DNA from: Jiangella aurantiaca
GTDB lineage: Bacteria > Actinomycetota > Actinomycetes > Jiangellales > Jiangellaceae
Direction of reading: 5' to 3'
Length of the DNA stretch: 47,195 nt
NCBI RefSeq assembly: GCF_004349105.1
Contig: NZ_SMLB01000049.1
Location: 1-47,195, forward strand
Part shown: positions 26,791-38,368 of the stretch, piece by piece
How the letters are laid out: every line of letters begins with the position of its first letter
Position numbering within the stretch: position 1 is the stretch's first letter
Made by a program: the position numbers and the translations under genes
Notes under the pieces: generated by a model
Database searches by the model: none
What the model saw: the letters and a program-made list of their open reading frames with translations, nothing else
Told to the model about the DNA's origin: nothing

Positions 26791-27567
26791 ATGAGCGAAC
26801 GATGGATCGACCTCGTCGGCGCGGTCAACGTCCGCGACCTCGGCGGGCTGCCCACCACCGACGGCGGCGTCACCCGGTTCGGCCAGGTGCTGCGCTCCGA
26901 CAACCTGCAGGACCTCATCGACGACGACATCGACCGGCTGACCGGCGACCACGGCCTGCGCGACGTCGTCGACCTGCGCACGACCTTCGAGGTCACGTCC
27001 GAGGGCCCGGGTCCGCTGACCCGCGTCCCGGACGTCACCGTCCACCACCTGTCGCTCTATCCCGAGGTCGGCACCACCACCGACGTCGAAGCCGACAGCG
27101 TGCTGCCGTGGACCGGCAAGGACGGCGACGACGCCATCTGGGTGAACTCCGGCGTCTACTACACGAACTACCTGCGCCACCGGCCGGGCAACGTCGTGGC
27201 AGCGCTGCGAACCATGACGACGTCCGGCGGCGCGACGCTCGTCCACTGCGCCGCCGGCAAGGACCGCACCGGCGTGGTCTGCGCGCTGGCGCTGTCGGTC
27301 GTCGGCGTCGACCGCGAGGCCGTCGTCGACGACTACGTCCAGACCGGCGAGCGCATCGACGCCATCATGAGCCGACTCAAGGCGACGGCCACTTACGCCG
27401 CCGACCTCGACGGCCGGCCCAACGACGCCAACCTGCCGCGCGCGGAGTCGATGCACACGTTCCTCGACTTCATCGACGCCGAGTTCGGCGGCCCGGCCGG
27501 CTGGCTGCAGCTGCACGGCTGGATCGCCGACGACACCGACGCCCTGCGCGCCCGCCTCGTCGGCTGA
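26791..27567 (+). CDS. tyrosine/serine protein phosphatase-like protein (258 aa)
   Basis: Family of Y_phosphatase3/IphP-type dual-specificity phosphatases. The N terminus [22 protein letters not shown] and VLRSDNL are the characteristic opening, and the active-site loop [10 protein letters not shown] contains Cys153 and Arg159 (CX5R). The [15 protein letters not shown] region follows. It likely dephosphorylates protein Tyr/Ser or a phospholipid/nucleotide in the cytoplasm; no signal peptide is seen. It converges on a GNAT gene, with four bases between. Confidence 0.9.
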   Translation: MSERWIDLVGAVNVRDLGGLPTTDGGVTRFGQVLRSDNLQDLIDDDIDRLTGDHGLRDVVDLRTTFEVTSEGPGPLTRVPDVTVHHLSLYPEVGTTTDVEADSVLPWTGKDGDDAIWVNSGVYYTNYLRHRPGNVVAALRTMTTSGGATLVHCAAGKDRTGVVCALALSVVGVDREAVVDDYVQTGERIDAIMSRLKATATYAADLDGRPNDANLPRAESMHTFLDFIDAEFGGPAGWLQLHGWIADDTDALRARLVG

Positions 27568-27571
27568 TCGC

Positions 27572-28174
27572 CTATCCCGCCGTTGATCGCTGCGTGGCGA
27601 GCGCGGCTTCGAGGCGGGCCCTCACCGCGGGCCACTCCTCGCGGAGGATCGAGTAGTAGACGGTGTCGCGCCAGGTGCCGTCCGGGCGGCGCATGTGGTG
27701 GCGCATCACGCCCTCGCGCACCGCGCCCAGCCGCTCTATGGCGCGCTGCGACCGGACGTTGAGGTGGTCGGTCTTCAACGCCACCCGCTCCAGCCCGAGC
27801 GTCTCGAACGCGTGCCCGATGACCAGCAGCTTCGTCGCGGTGTTGACCTCGGTGCGCCACCACGCCGGCCCGATCCAGGTGGACCCGACCTCGACGCGCC
27901 CGTTCGCCTCGTCGATGTCGAGGTAGGACGTCGACCCGACGACGTGGCCGTCGGCGCGGCGGCGGATCGCCCACGGCGCGACGTCACCGTGCGCGGCCGC
28001 CGCCAGCGTCCGCTCCAGCGGCTCGGCCAGCCCGGACGGACCCGGCCGCCAGGTGGCCACCCAGCGGAACAGCTCGTCCGGCTCGGAAACGGCGGCGGTC
28101 AGCTCGTCCAGATGACCCGGCGTCAGCGGCTCCAGCTCGATCCAGGGGTTGGCCAGCGGCACGGCGGCGATCAC
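27572..28174 (-). CDS. GNAT N-acetyltransferase, RimJ/RimL-like (200 aa)
   Basis: The acetyl-CoA-dependent GNAT fold of the RimL type is visible: WIELEPLTPGHLDELTAAV at the start, VVGSTSYLDIDEANGRVEVGSTWIGPAWWRTEVNTATK (core strand and CoA-binding loop) and VALKTDHLNVRSQRAIERLGAVREGVMRHHMRRPDGTWRDTVYYSIL at the end. Substrate unknown; ribosomal-protein or small-molecule N-acetylation is typical. GTG 28174 is preceded by GATGAT six bases away, the same layout as the DUF885 gene, and by no Shine-Dalgarno sequence. Confidence 0.9.
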   Translation of the reverse strand: MIAAVPLANPWIELEPLTPGHLDELTAAVSEPDELFRWVATWRPGPSGLAEPLERTLAAAAHGDVAPWAIRRRADGHVVGSTSYLDIDEANGRVEVGSTWIGPAWWRTEVNTATKLLVIGHAFETLGLERVALKTDHLNVRSQRAIERLGAVREGVMRHHMRRPDGTWRDTVYYSILREEWPAVRARLEAALATQRSTAG

Positions 28175-28196
28175 CAGCCCATCATCGCCGACCGCG

Positions 28197-30290
28197 TCAC
28201 GCCTCGCTGAGCCCCACCCGTGAATGCAGCCTGCGCAGCAGCCGCGGCGCGTACCAGGCGTGCCGGCCGAGCAGCCGCATCGACGCCGGCACCAGGATGC
28301 CGCGGACCACCGTCGCGTCCAGCAGGATGGCCAGCCCGCAGCCCAGCCCGAACAGTTGCAGGAAGCTGACCTGGCCGGTGACGAACGCGAAGAACGACAC
28401 CGCGAGCAGCGCGGCCGCCGTCGTCACGATGCGGCCGGTGCGGGCCAGCCCGGTGACGGTGGCGTCGTGGATGCTCGCGCCGTCCTCGACCCGCTCGCGG
28501 ATCCGGCTCATCACGAACACCTCGTAGTCCATCGACAGCCCGAACACGATGCAGAACAGCAGCAGGATCATCGCCGTGTTCAGCGGCGCCGGGGTGAAGC
28601 CGAGCACGGACGACAGCGCGCCGTCCTGGAAGATCGTCACCAGCACGCCGAACGTCGCGGCCAGCACCAGCACGTTCGACAGCAGCGCCCGGACCGGCTG
28701 CACGACGCTGCCGGTGAAGAGGAACAGGATCACGAACGTCGTCACGACGATCAGCCCACCGGCCACCGGCAGCCCGGCGCCGATGGCGTCCAGCGAGTCG
28801 ACCAGCTGCGCGCTCGCGCCGCCGACCAGCGCGTCCACCCCGTCCGGCGGGGGCACGGCACGGACCTCGCGGACCAGGTCGCGGGCCGTCCCCGACGTGG
28901 GGTCGGCGGCGGTGACGACGGCGAGCAGCTCGGGCCCGGACTCCGGCGGCCCGAGGCCGGTGTCGACCCGCTCCACGTGAGGCAGTTCGGCCAGCCGGTC
29001 CGCGTACGCCGTCAGTGCGGCGCCGTCGACCGGGCCGGTGGTCACCACGTCGAGCGCGTTGACCTCGCCGGCCGGGAAGTCGTCGCGGAGCGCGTCGCCC
29101 ACCTGGCGGCTCTCCGCGGACGTCGGCAGCACACGGTCGTCGGGCATGCCGAACGTGACGCCCAGCACCGGCGCGGCCAGCACCAGCAGGACGCCCACCA
29201 CGGGGAGCACCGCGAGGCCGGGCCGGCGCATGACCCCGGCCGCGAGCCGGCCCCAGAAGGGCGCCTCGGCGCTACGGGCGGCCCGGGTCCACGGCACCCG
29301 CCCGGCGTCGACCCGCCGGCCCAGCACCGCGAGCAGCGCGGGCAGCACCGTCAGGACGGCGACGACGGAGATCAGCACGACACCGATGCCCGCGTAGGCG
29401 AACGAGCGCAGGAAGTACATCGGGAACACCAGCAGCGCGGCCAGCGCCGCCGCGACCGCGAGCCCGCTGAAGACCACCGCCCGCCCCGCCGTGCGCACCG
29501 TCCGCACGACGGCGGCCTCGACGTCGCCGTCGTGCGCCAGCTCCTCGCGGAACCGGCCGACCACCAGCAGCGCGTAGTCGATCGCCAAGCCCAGGCCGAG
29601 CGCCGTCGTGAGGTTGATCGAGAACACCGAGACGTCGGTGTTGGCCGCCAGCACGGCCAGCTCGGCGAACGTGCCGACGATCGCTACCGCGCCGATGGCC
29701 AGTGGCAGCAGCGCCGCCACGACGCTGCCGAACGCGAACACCAGCAGCACCAGGATGAGCGGGACGGCGATCGCCTCGGCCACCAGCAGGTCGGCGGCGA
29801 CCTGCTCGACGACCTCCTCCTGCGCCACAGCCGGGCCGCCCGCGACCACCGTCAGGCCGTCGTGCTCGCCGCTGTACTCGTCGACCAGCGGGGCGGCGTC
29901 GGCGTCCGGATCCTCCAGGGTCACCAGGACCAGCGCCTGCGTCCCGTCCTCGGACCGCAGCGACGGCATGCTGGTGGTCCAGTACGACCGCGCGCCGCCC
30001 ACGCCCGGCTCGGCGGCGATCCGCTCGGTCAGGACGGCGCCGGCGGCCGCGGCGTCGTCGACGGTGCCCGACCCGACGGTGGCCAGCAGCACCAGGTCGG
30101 CCTGGCCGCCGGCCGCGTCGATCAGCTCGGCGGCGGCGACGGACTCCGCCTCGGGGTCGGTGAAGCCCTCGGACTGCAACTGCCCGAACGCGCCCGCGCC
30201 GACGACGCCGGCCGCCACGAGGACGACGGCGGCAACGGCGAGTACGGCCCGGGCACGGCGTACGACGAAGGCCGCGAGATGGTCGAGCAT
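28197..30290 (-). CDS. MMPL/RND family transporter (697 aa)
   Basis: Two repeats of the MMPL fold, each with an extracytoplasmic loop and about six helices. The diagnostic segments are GLAIDYALLVVGRFREEL in the first half and GLSMDYEVFVMSRIRERVEDG in the second, with the Asp-Tyr pair used for proton coupling in MmpL proteins. ATG 30290 has GAGGGA upstream. It is divergent from a TetR regulator over an 83-base region containing a strong palindrome, so it is probably an efflux pump induced when TetR is released. The substrate is a lipid or drug-like compound by family, not by evidence here. Confidence 0.93.
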   Translation of the reverse strand: MLDHLAAFVVRRARAVLAVAAVVLVAAGVVGAGAFGQLQSEGFTDPEAESVAAAELIDAAGGQADLVLLATVGSGTVDDAAAAGAVLTERIAAEPGVGGARSYWTTSMPSLRSEDGTQALVLVTLEDPDADAAPLVDEYSGEHDGLTVVAGGPAVAQEEVVEQVAADLLVAEAIAVPLILVLLVFAFGSVVAALLPLAIGAVAIVGTFAELAVLAANTDVSVFSINLTTALGLGLAIDYALLVVGRFREELAHDGDVEAAVVRTVRTAGRAVVFSGLAVAAALAALLVFPMYFLRSFAYAGIGVVLISVVAVLTVLPALLAVLGRRVDAGRVPWTRAARSAEAPFWGRLAAGVMRRPGLAVLPVVGVLLVLAAPVLGVTFGMPDDRVLPTSAESRQVGDALRDDFPAGEVNALDVVTTGPVDGAALTAYADRLAELPHVERVDTGLGPPESGPELLAVVTAADPTSGTARDLVREVRAVPPPDGVDALVGGASAQLVDSLDAIGAGLPVAGGLIVVTTFVILFLFTGSVVQPVRALLSNVLVLAATFGVLVTIFQDGALSSVLGFTPAPLNTAMILLLFCIVFGLSMDYEVFVMSRIRERVEDGASIHDATVTGLARTGRIVTTAAALLAVSFFAFVTGQVSFLQLFGLGCGLAILLDATVVRGILVPASMRLLGRHAWYAPRLLRRLHSRVGLSEA

Positions 30291-30318
30291 GAGTCCCTCA
30301 CTAATGTGGACGGGCGTA

Positions 30319-30338
30319 AACTTGACAGGTGTCAACTT
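30319..30338. promoter_or_regulatory. TetR-type operator between MMPL and TetR genes
   Basis: AAnTTGACAnnTGTCAAnTT is a palindrome with perfect TTGACA/TGTCAA arms (30322-30327, 30330-30335) and matching AA/TT flanks. A further half-site TGTCAA lies at 30358-30363. TTGACA is also the ideal -35 sequence on both strands, so bound repressor would cover the -35 of both divergent genes. No good -10 was found at 17 bases, so the promoter itself is unproven. Confidence 0.75.
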
Positions 30339-30373
30339 GCCAGCCGATGTGGGTGGGTGTCAACATCATCGGG

Positions 30374-30999
30374 ATGCCTGAACCGACGACGCGGTCGACG
30401 TACCACCACGGCGACCTCCGCAACGCGCTGCTCGACGCCGGCGCGCGGCTGGCGGAACGGGGCGGGCCCGACGCCGTCGGGGTCCGGGCGGCGGCCCGCG
30501 AGGTCGGGGTCAGCCCGACCGCGGCCTACCGGCACTTCGAGAACGCCGACGACCTCCTGCTCGGCGTCAAGGAGCGAGCGTTCCAGGCATTGACCGACGC
30601 CATGCGCGCGCGGCTGGCCACCGTCCCCGACACCGGCGACGCCGGCGAGACCGCGACCCGCCGGCTGGAGGCGCTCGGCCGGGCCTACGTCGGCATCGCG
30701 CTGGCCGAACCCGGGCTGTTCCGGGTCGCGTTCTGCGAGAAGGGCGCGCTGCCGTTCGACGACCTGCCCAACGCCCTCGCCATGGTCGCGCAGGTGATGG
30801 ACGACCTCGTCGCGGCCGGCCGGCTGCCCGCAGAGCGCCGCCCGCTGGCCGAGATCGCGGCGTGGGCGGCCGTGCACGGCGTCGCCCGGCTGGCGCTGGA
30901 CGGCCCGCTGGCCAACGTCGCGCCCGAGCTGTTCGCCGCGTCCGTCGATCGCGTCATCGACATGACCCTGCGCGGCCTGACCGGAGAAGGGACGACCGC

Positions 31000-31003
<4 letters not shown>
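30374..31003 (+). CDS. TetR-family transcriptional regulator (209 aa)
   Basis: The N-terminal helix-turn-helix DLRNALLDAGARLAERGGPDAVGVRAAAREVGVSPTAAYRHFEN is followed by an all-helical ligand-binding half with LGRAYVGIALAEPGLFRVAF and AAWAAVHGVARLALDG, matching the WHG-type TetR C-terminal domain. ATG 30374 is preferred over the longer frame because it leaves the palindrome outside the gene and gives the usual short arm before the HTH. It probably represses itself and the divergent MMPL pump. Its stop overlaps the next GNAT gene's GTG. Confidence 0.92.
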
Positions 31004-34357
<3,354 letters not shown>

Positions 34358-34374
34358 AGATGCTCCGTTCCGGT

Positions 34375-34399
34375 CGGACGGCAGCTACCCAGCCGTCCG
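34375..34399 (-). promoter_or_regulatory. stem-loop in fba 5' leader
   Basis: CGGACGGC and GCCGTCCG form an 8-bp perfect stem with a 9-base loop, ending some 17 bases before the fba start codon. It resembles no riboswitch that I know. Confidence 0.4.
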
Positions 34400-34520
34400 G
34401 GCTCACGCCCCACGACGACGGGGGGCACGCATGTCAGGCCCAGTATTCACCGTAACGGGCCGGTAACGCGAAACCGCCCGTACCGGCGCAGCGAACGAGC
34501 GTGCTCGTCACACCGGCCGT

Positions 34521-34526
34521 TAGGCT
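34521..34526 (+). promoter_or_regulatory. candidate -10 box of ptsH (TAGGCT)
   Basis: TAGGCT at 34521-34526 fits TANNNT and would give a leader of about 33 bases before the GTG at 34566, which carries AGAGGAGA. The -35 is poor. Confidence 0.35.
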
Positions 34527-34565
34527 TGAGCCCGCACAACACACCACCTCAGCAGAGGAGACGCC

Positions 34566-34832
34566 GTGCCCGAGCGCACCGCAGTCGTCGCAAGCAAGGC
34601 CGGGCTGCACGCCCGGCCCGCCGCGGTCTTCGTCAAGGCCGCCGCGGAACAGCCCACCAAGGTGTCGATCCGCAAGCCCGACGGCGAGCCGGTCGACGCG
34701 TCCAGCATCCTGTCGATCATGACGCTCGGGGTCGAGCAAGGTGACCAGGTGATCCTGTCCGCCGACGGCGACAAGGCCGATCAGGCCCTCGATGCCCTCG
34801 TGACGCTGCTCGAACGCGATCTCGACGAATAG
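34566..34832 (+). CDS. ptsH: phosphocarrier protein HPr (88 aa)
   Basis: HPr carries phosphate from enzyme I to the sugar-specific PTS enzymes. The active site His15 is in KAGLHARPAAVFVKAA, and the Ser46-region SSILSIMTLGV is conserved. GTG 34566 has a strong GAGGAG ribosome-binding site about five bases upstream. It stands alone: no ptsI or EII gene is adjacent. It is divergent from fba and followed by a strong stem-loop. Confidence 0.97.
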   Translation: MPERTAVVASKAGLHARPAAVFVKAAAEQPTKVSIRKPDGEPVDASSILSIMTLGVEQGDQVILSADGDKADQALDALVTLLERDLDE

Positions 34833-34847
34833 CCCGAACGGCTCGCA

Positions 34848-34882
34848 CGACGCTGCAGGTGGCCCGTTCACCTGCAGCGTCG
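34848..34882 (+). terminator. stem-loop terminator after ptsH
   Basis: A perfect 14-bp stem (CGACGCTGCAGGTG, 34848-34861, pairing with 34869-34882) with a 7-base loop begins 15 bases after the ptsH stop. It lacks a clear U-tract, as is common for actinobacterial L-shaped terminators. Confidence 0.8.
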
Positions 34883-34909
34883 CTGTCTATCGGGTGGGTC
34901 CAGCAGCGC

Positions 34910-34939
34910 TTGTGGTCTCGGACATTACTCGGTTATCCT
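34910..34939 (+). promoter_or_regulatory. candidate promoter of GntR gene (TTGTGG-18-TATCCT)
   Basis: TTGTGG at 34910-34915 and TATCCT at 34934-34939 are separated by 18 bases; the leader to GTG 34971 is about 25 bases and includes GGGAGGAG. The AT-rich stretch around 34933-34950 may also hold the regulator's own site. Confidence 0.45.
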
Positions 34940-34970
34940 ACAAATCATTGCCATGCCGGGAGGAGTTCAC

Positions 34971-35696
34971 GTGGCTCAGGGGGACCCACTCACGCGACTG
35001 ACGGCGCTGCCGCGGCCGCCGAGTCTGCACGAGTCCGTGCAGACGGCGCTGCGCGACTACATCCTCGCCAACGGCCTGCGCGCCGGCGACGGCCTACCGG
35101 CCGAGGGCGCGCTGGCCCAGCAGCTCGGCGTCAGCCGCAACTCCGTCCGCGAGGCGGTCAAGGGGCTGGTGTCCCTCGGCATCCTCGAGACCCGGCGCGG
35201 CAGTGGCGTGTTCGTCAAGGACTTCTCGCTGTCCCTGCTCATCGACAACCTCCCGTTCAACCTGCTGTTCGACTTCAGCGAGCTGGCCGACCTGCTCGAG
35301 GTGCGCCGCGCCGTCGAGAACGACCTCATCGAGCGGGCGGTGCGGAACATGACCGACCGCACCCGGTCCGAGCTCGAGCAGATCCTCAGCGAGATGAAGG
35401 AGAAGTCCGAGCGGGGCGCCGACGTCCTCGACGAGGACCGCCGGTTCCACCGCACGTTGTTCGCCGACGCCGGCAACGCGGTCGCACTCAAACTGCTCGA
35501 CGCGTTCTGGCTGACCATGAGCCGCGCGGTGGCGCAGCGCGCGGAGATCGCCGACGACCGCCCCGCCGACACCTACCGGCAGCACGACGCCATCTACCGG
35601 GCGGTGCTCGGTGGCGACGTCGCAGCCGTGCACGACGCCCTGTCCGACCACTATGACCCCATCCTGAGCCGGCTGGACCGCACCGGGCCGCTCTAG
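34971..35696 (+). CDS. GntR-family regulator, FadR/FCD subfamily (241 aa)
   Basis: The winged helix-turn-helix (HESVQTALRDYILANGLRAGDGLPAEGALAQQLGVSRNSVREAVKGLVSLGILETRRGSGVFV) is followed by an FCD domain with the metal/ligand-binding pattern ELADLLEVRRAVENDLIERA, DRRFHRTLF and HDAIYRAVLGGD. The Asp/His residues of the FCD site appear intact. GTG 34971 follows GGGAGGAG closely and is preferred to ATG 34953. FCD regulators often sense sugar acids or organic acids. The next gene, a secreted beta-helix protein, is a plausible target. Confidence 0.93.
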   Translation: MAQGDPLTRLTALPRPPSLHESVQTALRDYILANGLRAGDGLPAEGALAQQLGVSRNSVREAVKGLVSLGILETRRGSGVFVKDFSLSLLIDNLPFNLLFDFSELADLLEVRRAVENDLIERAVRNMTDRTRSELEQILSEMKEKSERGADVLDEDRRFHRTLFADAGNAVALKLLDAFWLTMSRAVAQRAEIADDRPADTYRQHDAIYRAVLGGDVAAVHDALSDHYDPILSRLDRTGPL

Positions 35697-35724
35697 CCGT
35701 TCGATCCGCACCACCGTTCGCGCG

Positions 35725-35740
35725 GGACCCCCATGGGTCC
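35725..35740 (+). terminator. short hairpin after GntR gene
   Basis: GGACCC-CCAT-GGGTCC is a 6-bp stem with a 4-base loop, 29 bases past the GntR stop, followed by a pyrimidine-rich stretch. Possible terminator or attenuator before the beta-helix gene. Confidence 0.35.
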
Positions 35741-35796
35741 GGGCCCTGCTTCGCCCTGCTCTCTTCCGTTCGCATCGTTGCCTTCGAGGAGCTGCC

Positions 35797-37605
35797 ATGT
35801 CCGTGTCGCCGTTGACCCGACGTTCGTTGCTGGGCGCCGCCGGAGCCGGAGCGGTGGGCGTCGCCGCCGCGGCGCCCTCGTCGGCCGCGGATCCGGCCGG
35901 CAGCGAGGCGCTGTCCGTGCCGTCGCGTGCGGCCGCCGAGCAGATGATCGTCAACGGACGGGTGCGGGCGCTGCGCACGTTCGGCTACGCTGCGGCCGGC
36001 GACGGCGGCGGCGCGCTGTACCGCCGTCTCGACGCCGCGCCGGCCGAGCCCGACCGATGGCACCTGCGCACGCGCGACGGCGCCTGGTGGGAGCTGGCCG
36101 ACGACGTCGTCTCCGTGAAGGCACTCGGCGCTGCCGGCGACTACGACTTCGAGACCGGCACCGGAACTGACGACACCGACGCGCTGCAGGCCGCGGCCCG
36201 CCGGGGCGGCACGGTGTACGTGCCCGGCACCGACGGCGCGTACCTGACGACTGACTCGATCAGCCTGCTGGTCGACGGCACGCACTGGTTCGGCGACGGG
36301 CTGCGCTCGCGGATCACCCTGGTGTCGGGGCCGGGCGGGGCGGGCGAACTGCTGGGCATCCACGGCGCGGCGCCGTCCACGCCGGCCGGGCCACCACAGC
36401 GCTACGTGCAGGGCGTCCGGGTGAGCGGGCTGCACCTCGACACCAGCAACGGGTCGAACGACAACGGCCTCGGCGGCTCGTTCTGCCGCGACGTGCAGAT
36501 CGACAATCTCTACTTCTCCCGTATCGGACGCAAGGCGCTGACCTTCCAGTACCACTGCGCGAACGTCCGCTGCCGCGACGTGACGGTGTACGAGGCGGCC
36601 ACCGAGCCGCGGTCGACGTTCGCCGTCATCAGCATCGAGGGCCAGACCGCCGGCGTGGACCTCAGCTACTACCCCGGCGGCACGACGAGTACCGAGGACC
36701 TCGGCGGCACCGACGTCCACGACATCACGTTCAGCGACATCACCTGCCACTCGACCGGCTACAACTACGTGGTCGTCTCCAACGCACACCGGGTCCGGTT
36801 CGAGGGTCTCGCACTCGGCGACACCTCCGGCGCCGGGTCGTTCGTCATCTTCACCCGCAAGGTCTGGGACAGCCACGTCCGCGGCGTGCGCGGCGGGAAC
36901 ACGGCGCGCCGCTTCTTCGAGATCGGCGAGCAGGCGCACTCCTGCACGTTCGAGGACTTCCGGTTCGGCGCCACCACCGGCACCGGCGCCGACGGCCGGG
37001 CGATCCGGATCGGCGGCACCCGCATCCGCGTCGCCGACGGCTCGTTCCGGCACGCTAACGCCGTTGCGCTGGAGGCCGTGCTCGTGGCCGGCGCCGACGC
37101 CACCATCACCGGCCTGCACGTCACCGAGTGTGCGTCGCAGTACGTGCTCAACGCGCCGCCGGCCGGCGTGCGGCTCAAGCTCACCGACTGCACGTTCGTG
37201 TCCTCGACCGGCGCGGCGTTCCGGATCAAGGGCGACCACGCACAGCTGTCCGGCAACCACTTCCGCACCCCGGCCGGGCCGTTCGCCGGACGGTTCGAGG
37301 GTCCCGGCAACGTGTTCACCGGCAACGACGTGGCCGGCACTGCGCCCGGCCGGCTGGTGGTCACCGCCGACGCCTCCGTCGTGGCGACGTTGAACACCTT
37401 CGAGGCCGGCGCGACGATGACGTTCGACGGCGGCAGCCTCTACGCCAGCGCCGCGTTCGGCAACACCGGGCTTGGCGAGGGCGGGGCGAACCTGGTCCCG
37501 CTGGGCGGCGGTGCACTGCACGCCGACGGCGCCGGCGTGCTGCGTATCAAAGGGTCCCGGTTCGCCTCCGACACCGACGGCGTCGTGGTGGGTGGGCAGG
37601 GCTAG
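35797..37605 (+). CDS. Tat-exported right-handed beta-helix (pectate lyase-like) protein (602 aa)
   Basis: A twin-arginine signal (PLTRRSLLGAAGAGAVGVAAAAPSSAA) precedes a domain opening VVSVKALGAAGDYDFETGTGTDDTDALQAA, the usual start of Pectate_lyase_3/GH28-like beta-helix proteins. Repeating strands follow (VSGLHLDTSNG, VQIDNLYFSRIG, VRCRDVTVYEA, HDITFSDITCHSTGYNYVVVSNAHRVRFEGLALGD and so on). ATG 35797 has GAGGAG upstream. The catalytic type is not evident, so lyase, hydrolase or epimerase action on a polysaccharide is inference. It lies downstream of the FCD regulator and may be its target. Confidence 0.87.
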   Translation: MSVSPLTRRSLLGAAGAGAVGVAAAAPSSAADPAGSEALSVPSRAAAEQMIVNGRVRALRTFGYAAAGDGGGALYRRLDAAPAEPDRWHLRTRDGAWWELADDVVSVKALGAAGDYDFETGTGTDDTDALQAAARRGGTVYVPGTDGAYLTTDSISLLVDGTHWFGDGLRSRITLVSGPGGAGELLGIHGAAPSTPAGPPQRYVQGVRVSGLHLDTSNGSNDNGLGGSFCRDVQIDNLYFSRIGRKALTFQYHCANVRCRDVTVYEAATEPRSTFAVISIEGQTAGVDLSYYPGGTTSTEDLGGTDVHDITFSDITCHSTGYNYVVVSNAHRVRFEGLALGDTSGAGSFVIFTRKVWDSHVRGVRGGNTARRFFEIGEQAHSCTFEDFRFGATTGTGADGRAIRIGGTRIRVADGSFRHANAVALEAVLVAGADATITGLHVTECASQYVLNAPPAGVRLKLTDCTFVSSTGAAFRIKGDHAQLSGNHFRTPAGPFAGRFEGPGNVFTGNDVAGTAPGRLVVTADASVVATLNTFEAGATMTFDGGSLYASAAFGNTGLGEGGANLVPLGGGALHADGAGVLRIKGSRFASDTDGVVVGGQG

Positions 37606-37685
37606 CGGCGGTCGGTGACGATGCGCGGGCGGGCCGGCTCTCCTCGGCGTTCGGCGATTGTCCCCGGTCGCGTCGCTCGCGCGTG

Positions 37686-37691
37686 CTAGCC
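37686..37691 (+). promoter_or_regulatory. candidate -10 box of lipoprotein gene (TAGCCT)
   Basis: TAGCCT in the context GTGCTAGCCTGCCG fits the actinobacterial -10 pattern and would give a leader of about 30 bases before ATG 37730. No convincing -35. Confidence 0.3.
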
Positions 37692-37729
37692 TGCCGCGCG
37701 TTCTGCCGCCTCTTGCTGGGACGTCACTC

Positions 37730-38335
37730 ATGTCGTTCTCTTTCGCCCGCCGCGCCGCCGCGCTGTCCGCCGGTGTGGCCCTCGCCCTCGCCGCGTCCGG
37801 CTGCGGATCCTCCGACGACGAGGACCCGTCGGCGGGTGGGACGGACACGCCGGCCGCGACCTCGTCGGAGTCGGAGCCGTCGGAGGAGCCGACGCAGACG
37901 CCCAGCCCTGCCCCGTCGGAGACCCCCACGTCGACGCCCACCGCCACCGAGACGCCGTCGGCGCCGCCGAACGGCGCCGGGTCGCCGGAGACCACAGAGG
38001 CCGCGATCGCGCGGTTCGAGGCCTTCCTGCACGCGCTGGGCGCCAAGGACGTCGCGACCATGTGCGAGATCGCCGGGCCCGCCGCGGCGCAGGCCGAAGC
38101 CGATGGCTTCGGGCCGTGCGAGTCCACCATGGCGATGATGGCCGGCATGCCGTCGGCCGAGCAGTCAGAGGCGCTGCTGTCCGCCACCATCGACCCCGAA
38201 CTGGTCGACGACAGCACGCCCGGCCAGGTGATCGTCCCGGTCGAGGCCGTGGTCGCCAACGCCAGCTTCACCGCCGACGAGCTCGGCGACACCACCCTCG
38301 CCTACCAGGACGGCAACTGGTTCGTCGTCGACTGA
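37730..38335 (+). CDS. putative lipoprotein with Pro/Ser/Thr-rich linker (201 aa)
   Basis: The signal peptide FARRAAALSAGVALALAASGCGSS has lipobox AASGC (Cys about residue 25). An extended low-complexity linker rich in S, T, P and E (about 30-95) leads to a small globular domain (EAAIARFEAFLHALGAKDVATMCEIAGPAAAQA to QDGNWFVVD) that looks NTF2/DUF4878-like, with a paired Cys at MCEIAG and GPCEST that could form a disulfide. Probably anchored to the outer face of the membrane; function unknown. ATG 37730 is the start that fits the signal peptide. Confidence 0.83.
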   Translation: MSFSFARRAAALSAGVALALAASGCGSSDDEDPSAGGTDTPAATSSESEPSEEPTQTPSPAPSETPTSTPTATETPSAPPNGAGSPETTEAAIARFEAFLHALGAKDVATMCEIAGPAAAQAEADGFGPCESTMAMMAGMPSAEQSEALLSATIDPELVDDSTPGQVIVPVEAVVANASFTADELGDTTLAYQDGNWFVVD

Positions 38336-38368
38336 CGACGCGACCTGAGTTCACCGCACCATCCGGTG

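Noticed and set aside
28224-30593. 789-aa open frame on the plus strand
   Set aside because: Antisense to the MMPL gene; Gln/Arg/His-rich shadow with no domain.
37906-38000. Short repeat array in the lipoprotein gene
   Set aside because: The Thr/Pro/Ser/Glu codons give a repetitive look, but there is no regular repeat unit; it is a low-complexity linker.
35488-38295. 935-aa open frame on the minus strand
   Set aside because: It is antisense to the beta-helix protein and lipoprotein genes, which have signal peptides, ribosome-binding sites and recognisable domains; composition is that of an antisense shadow.
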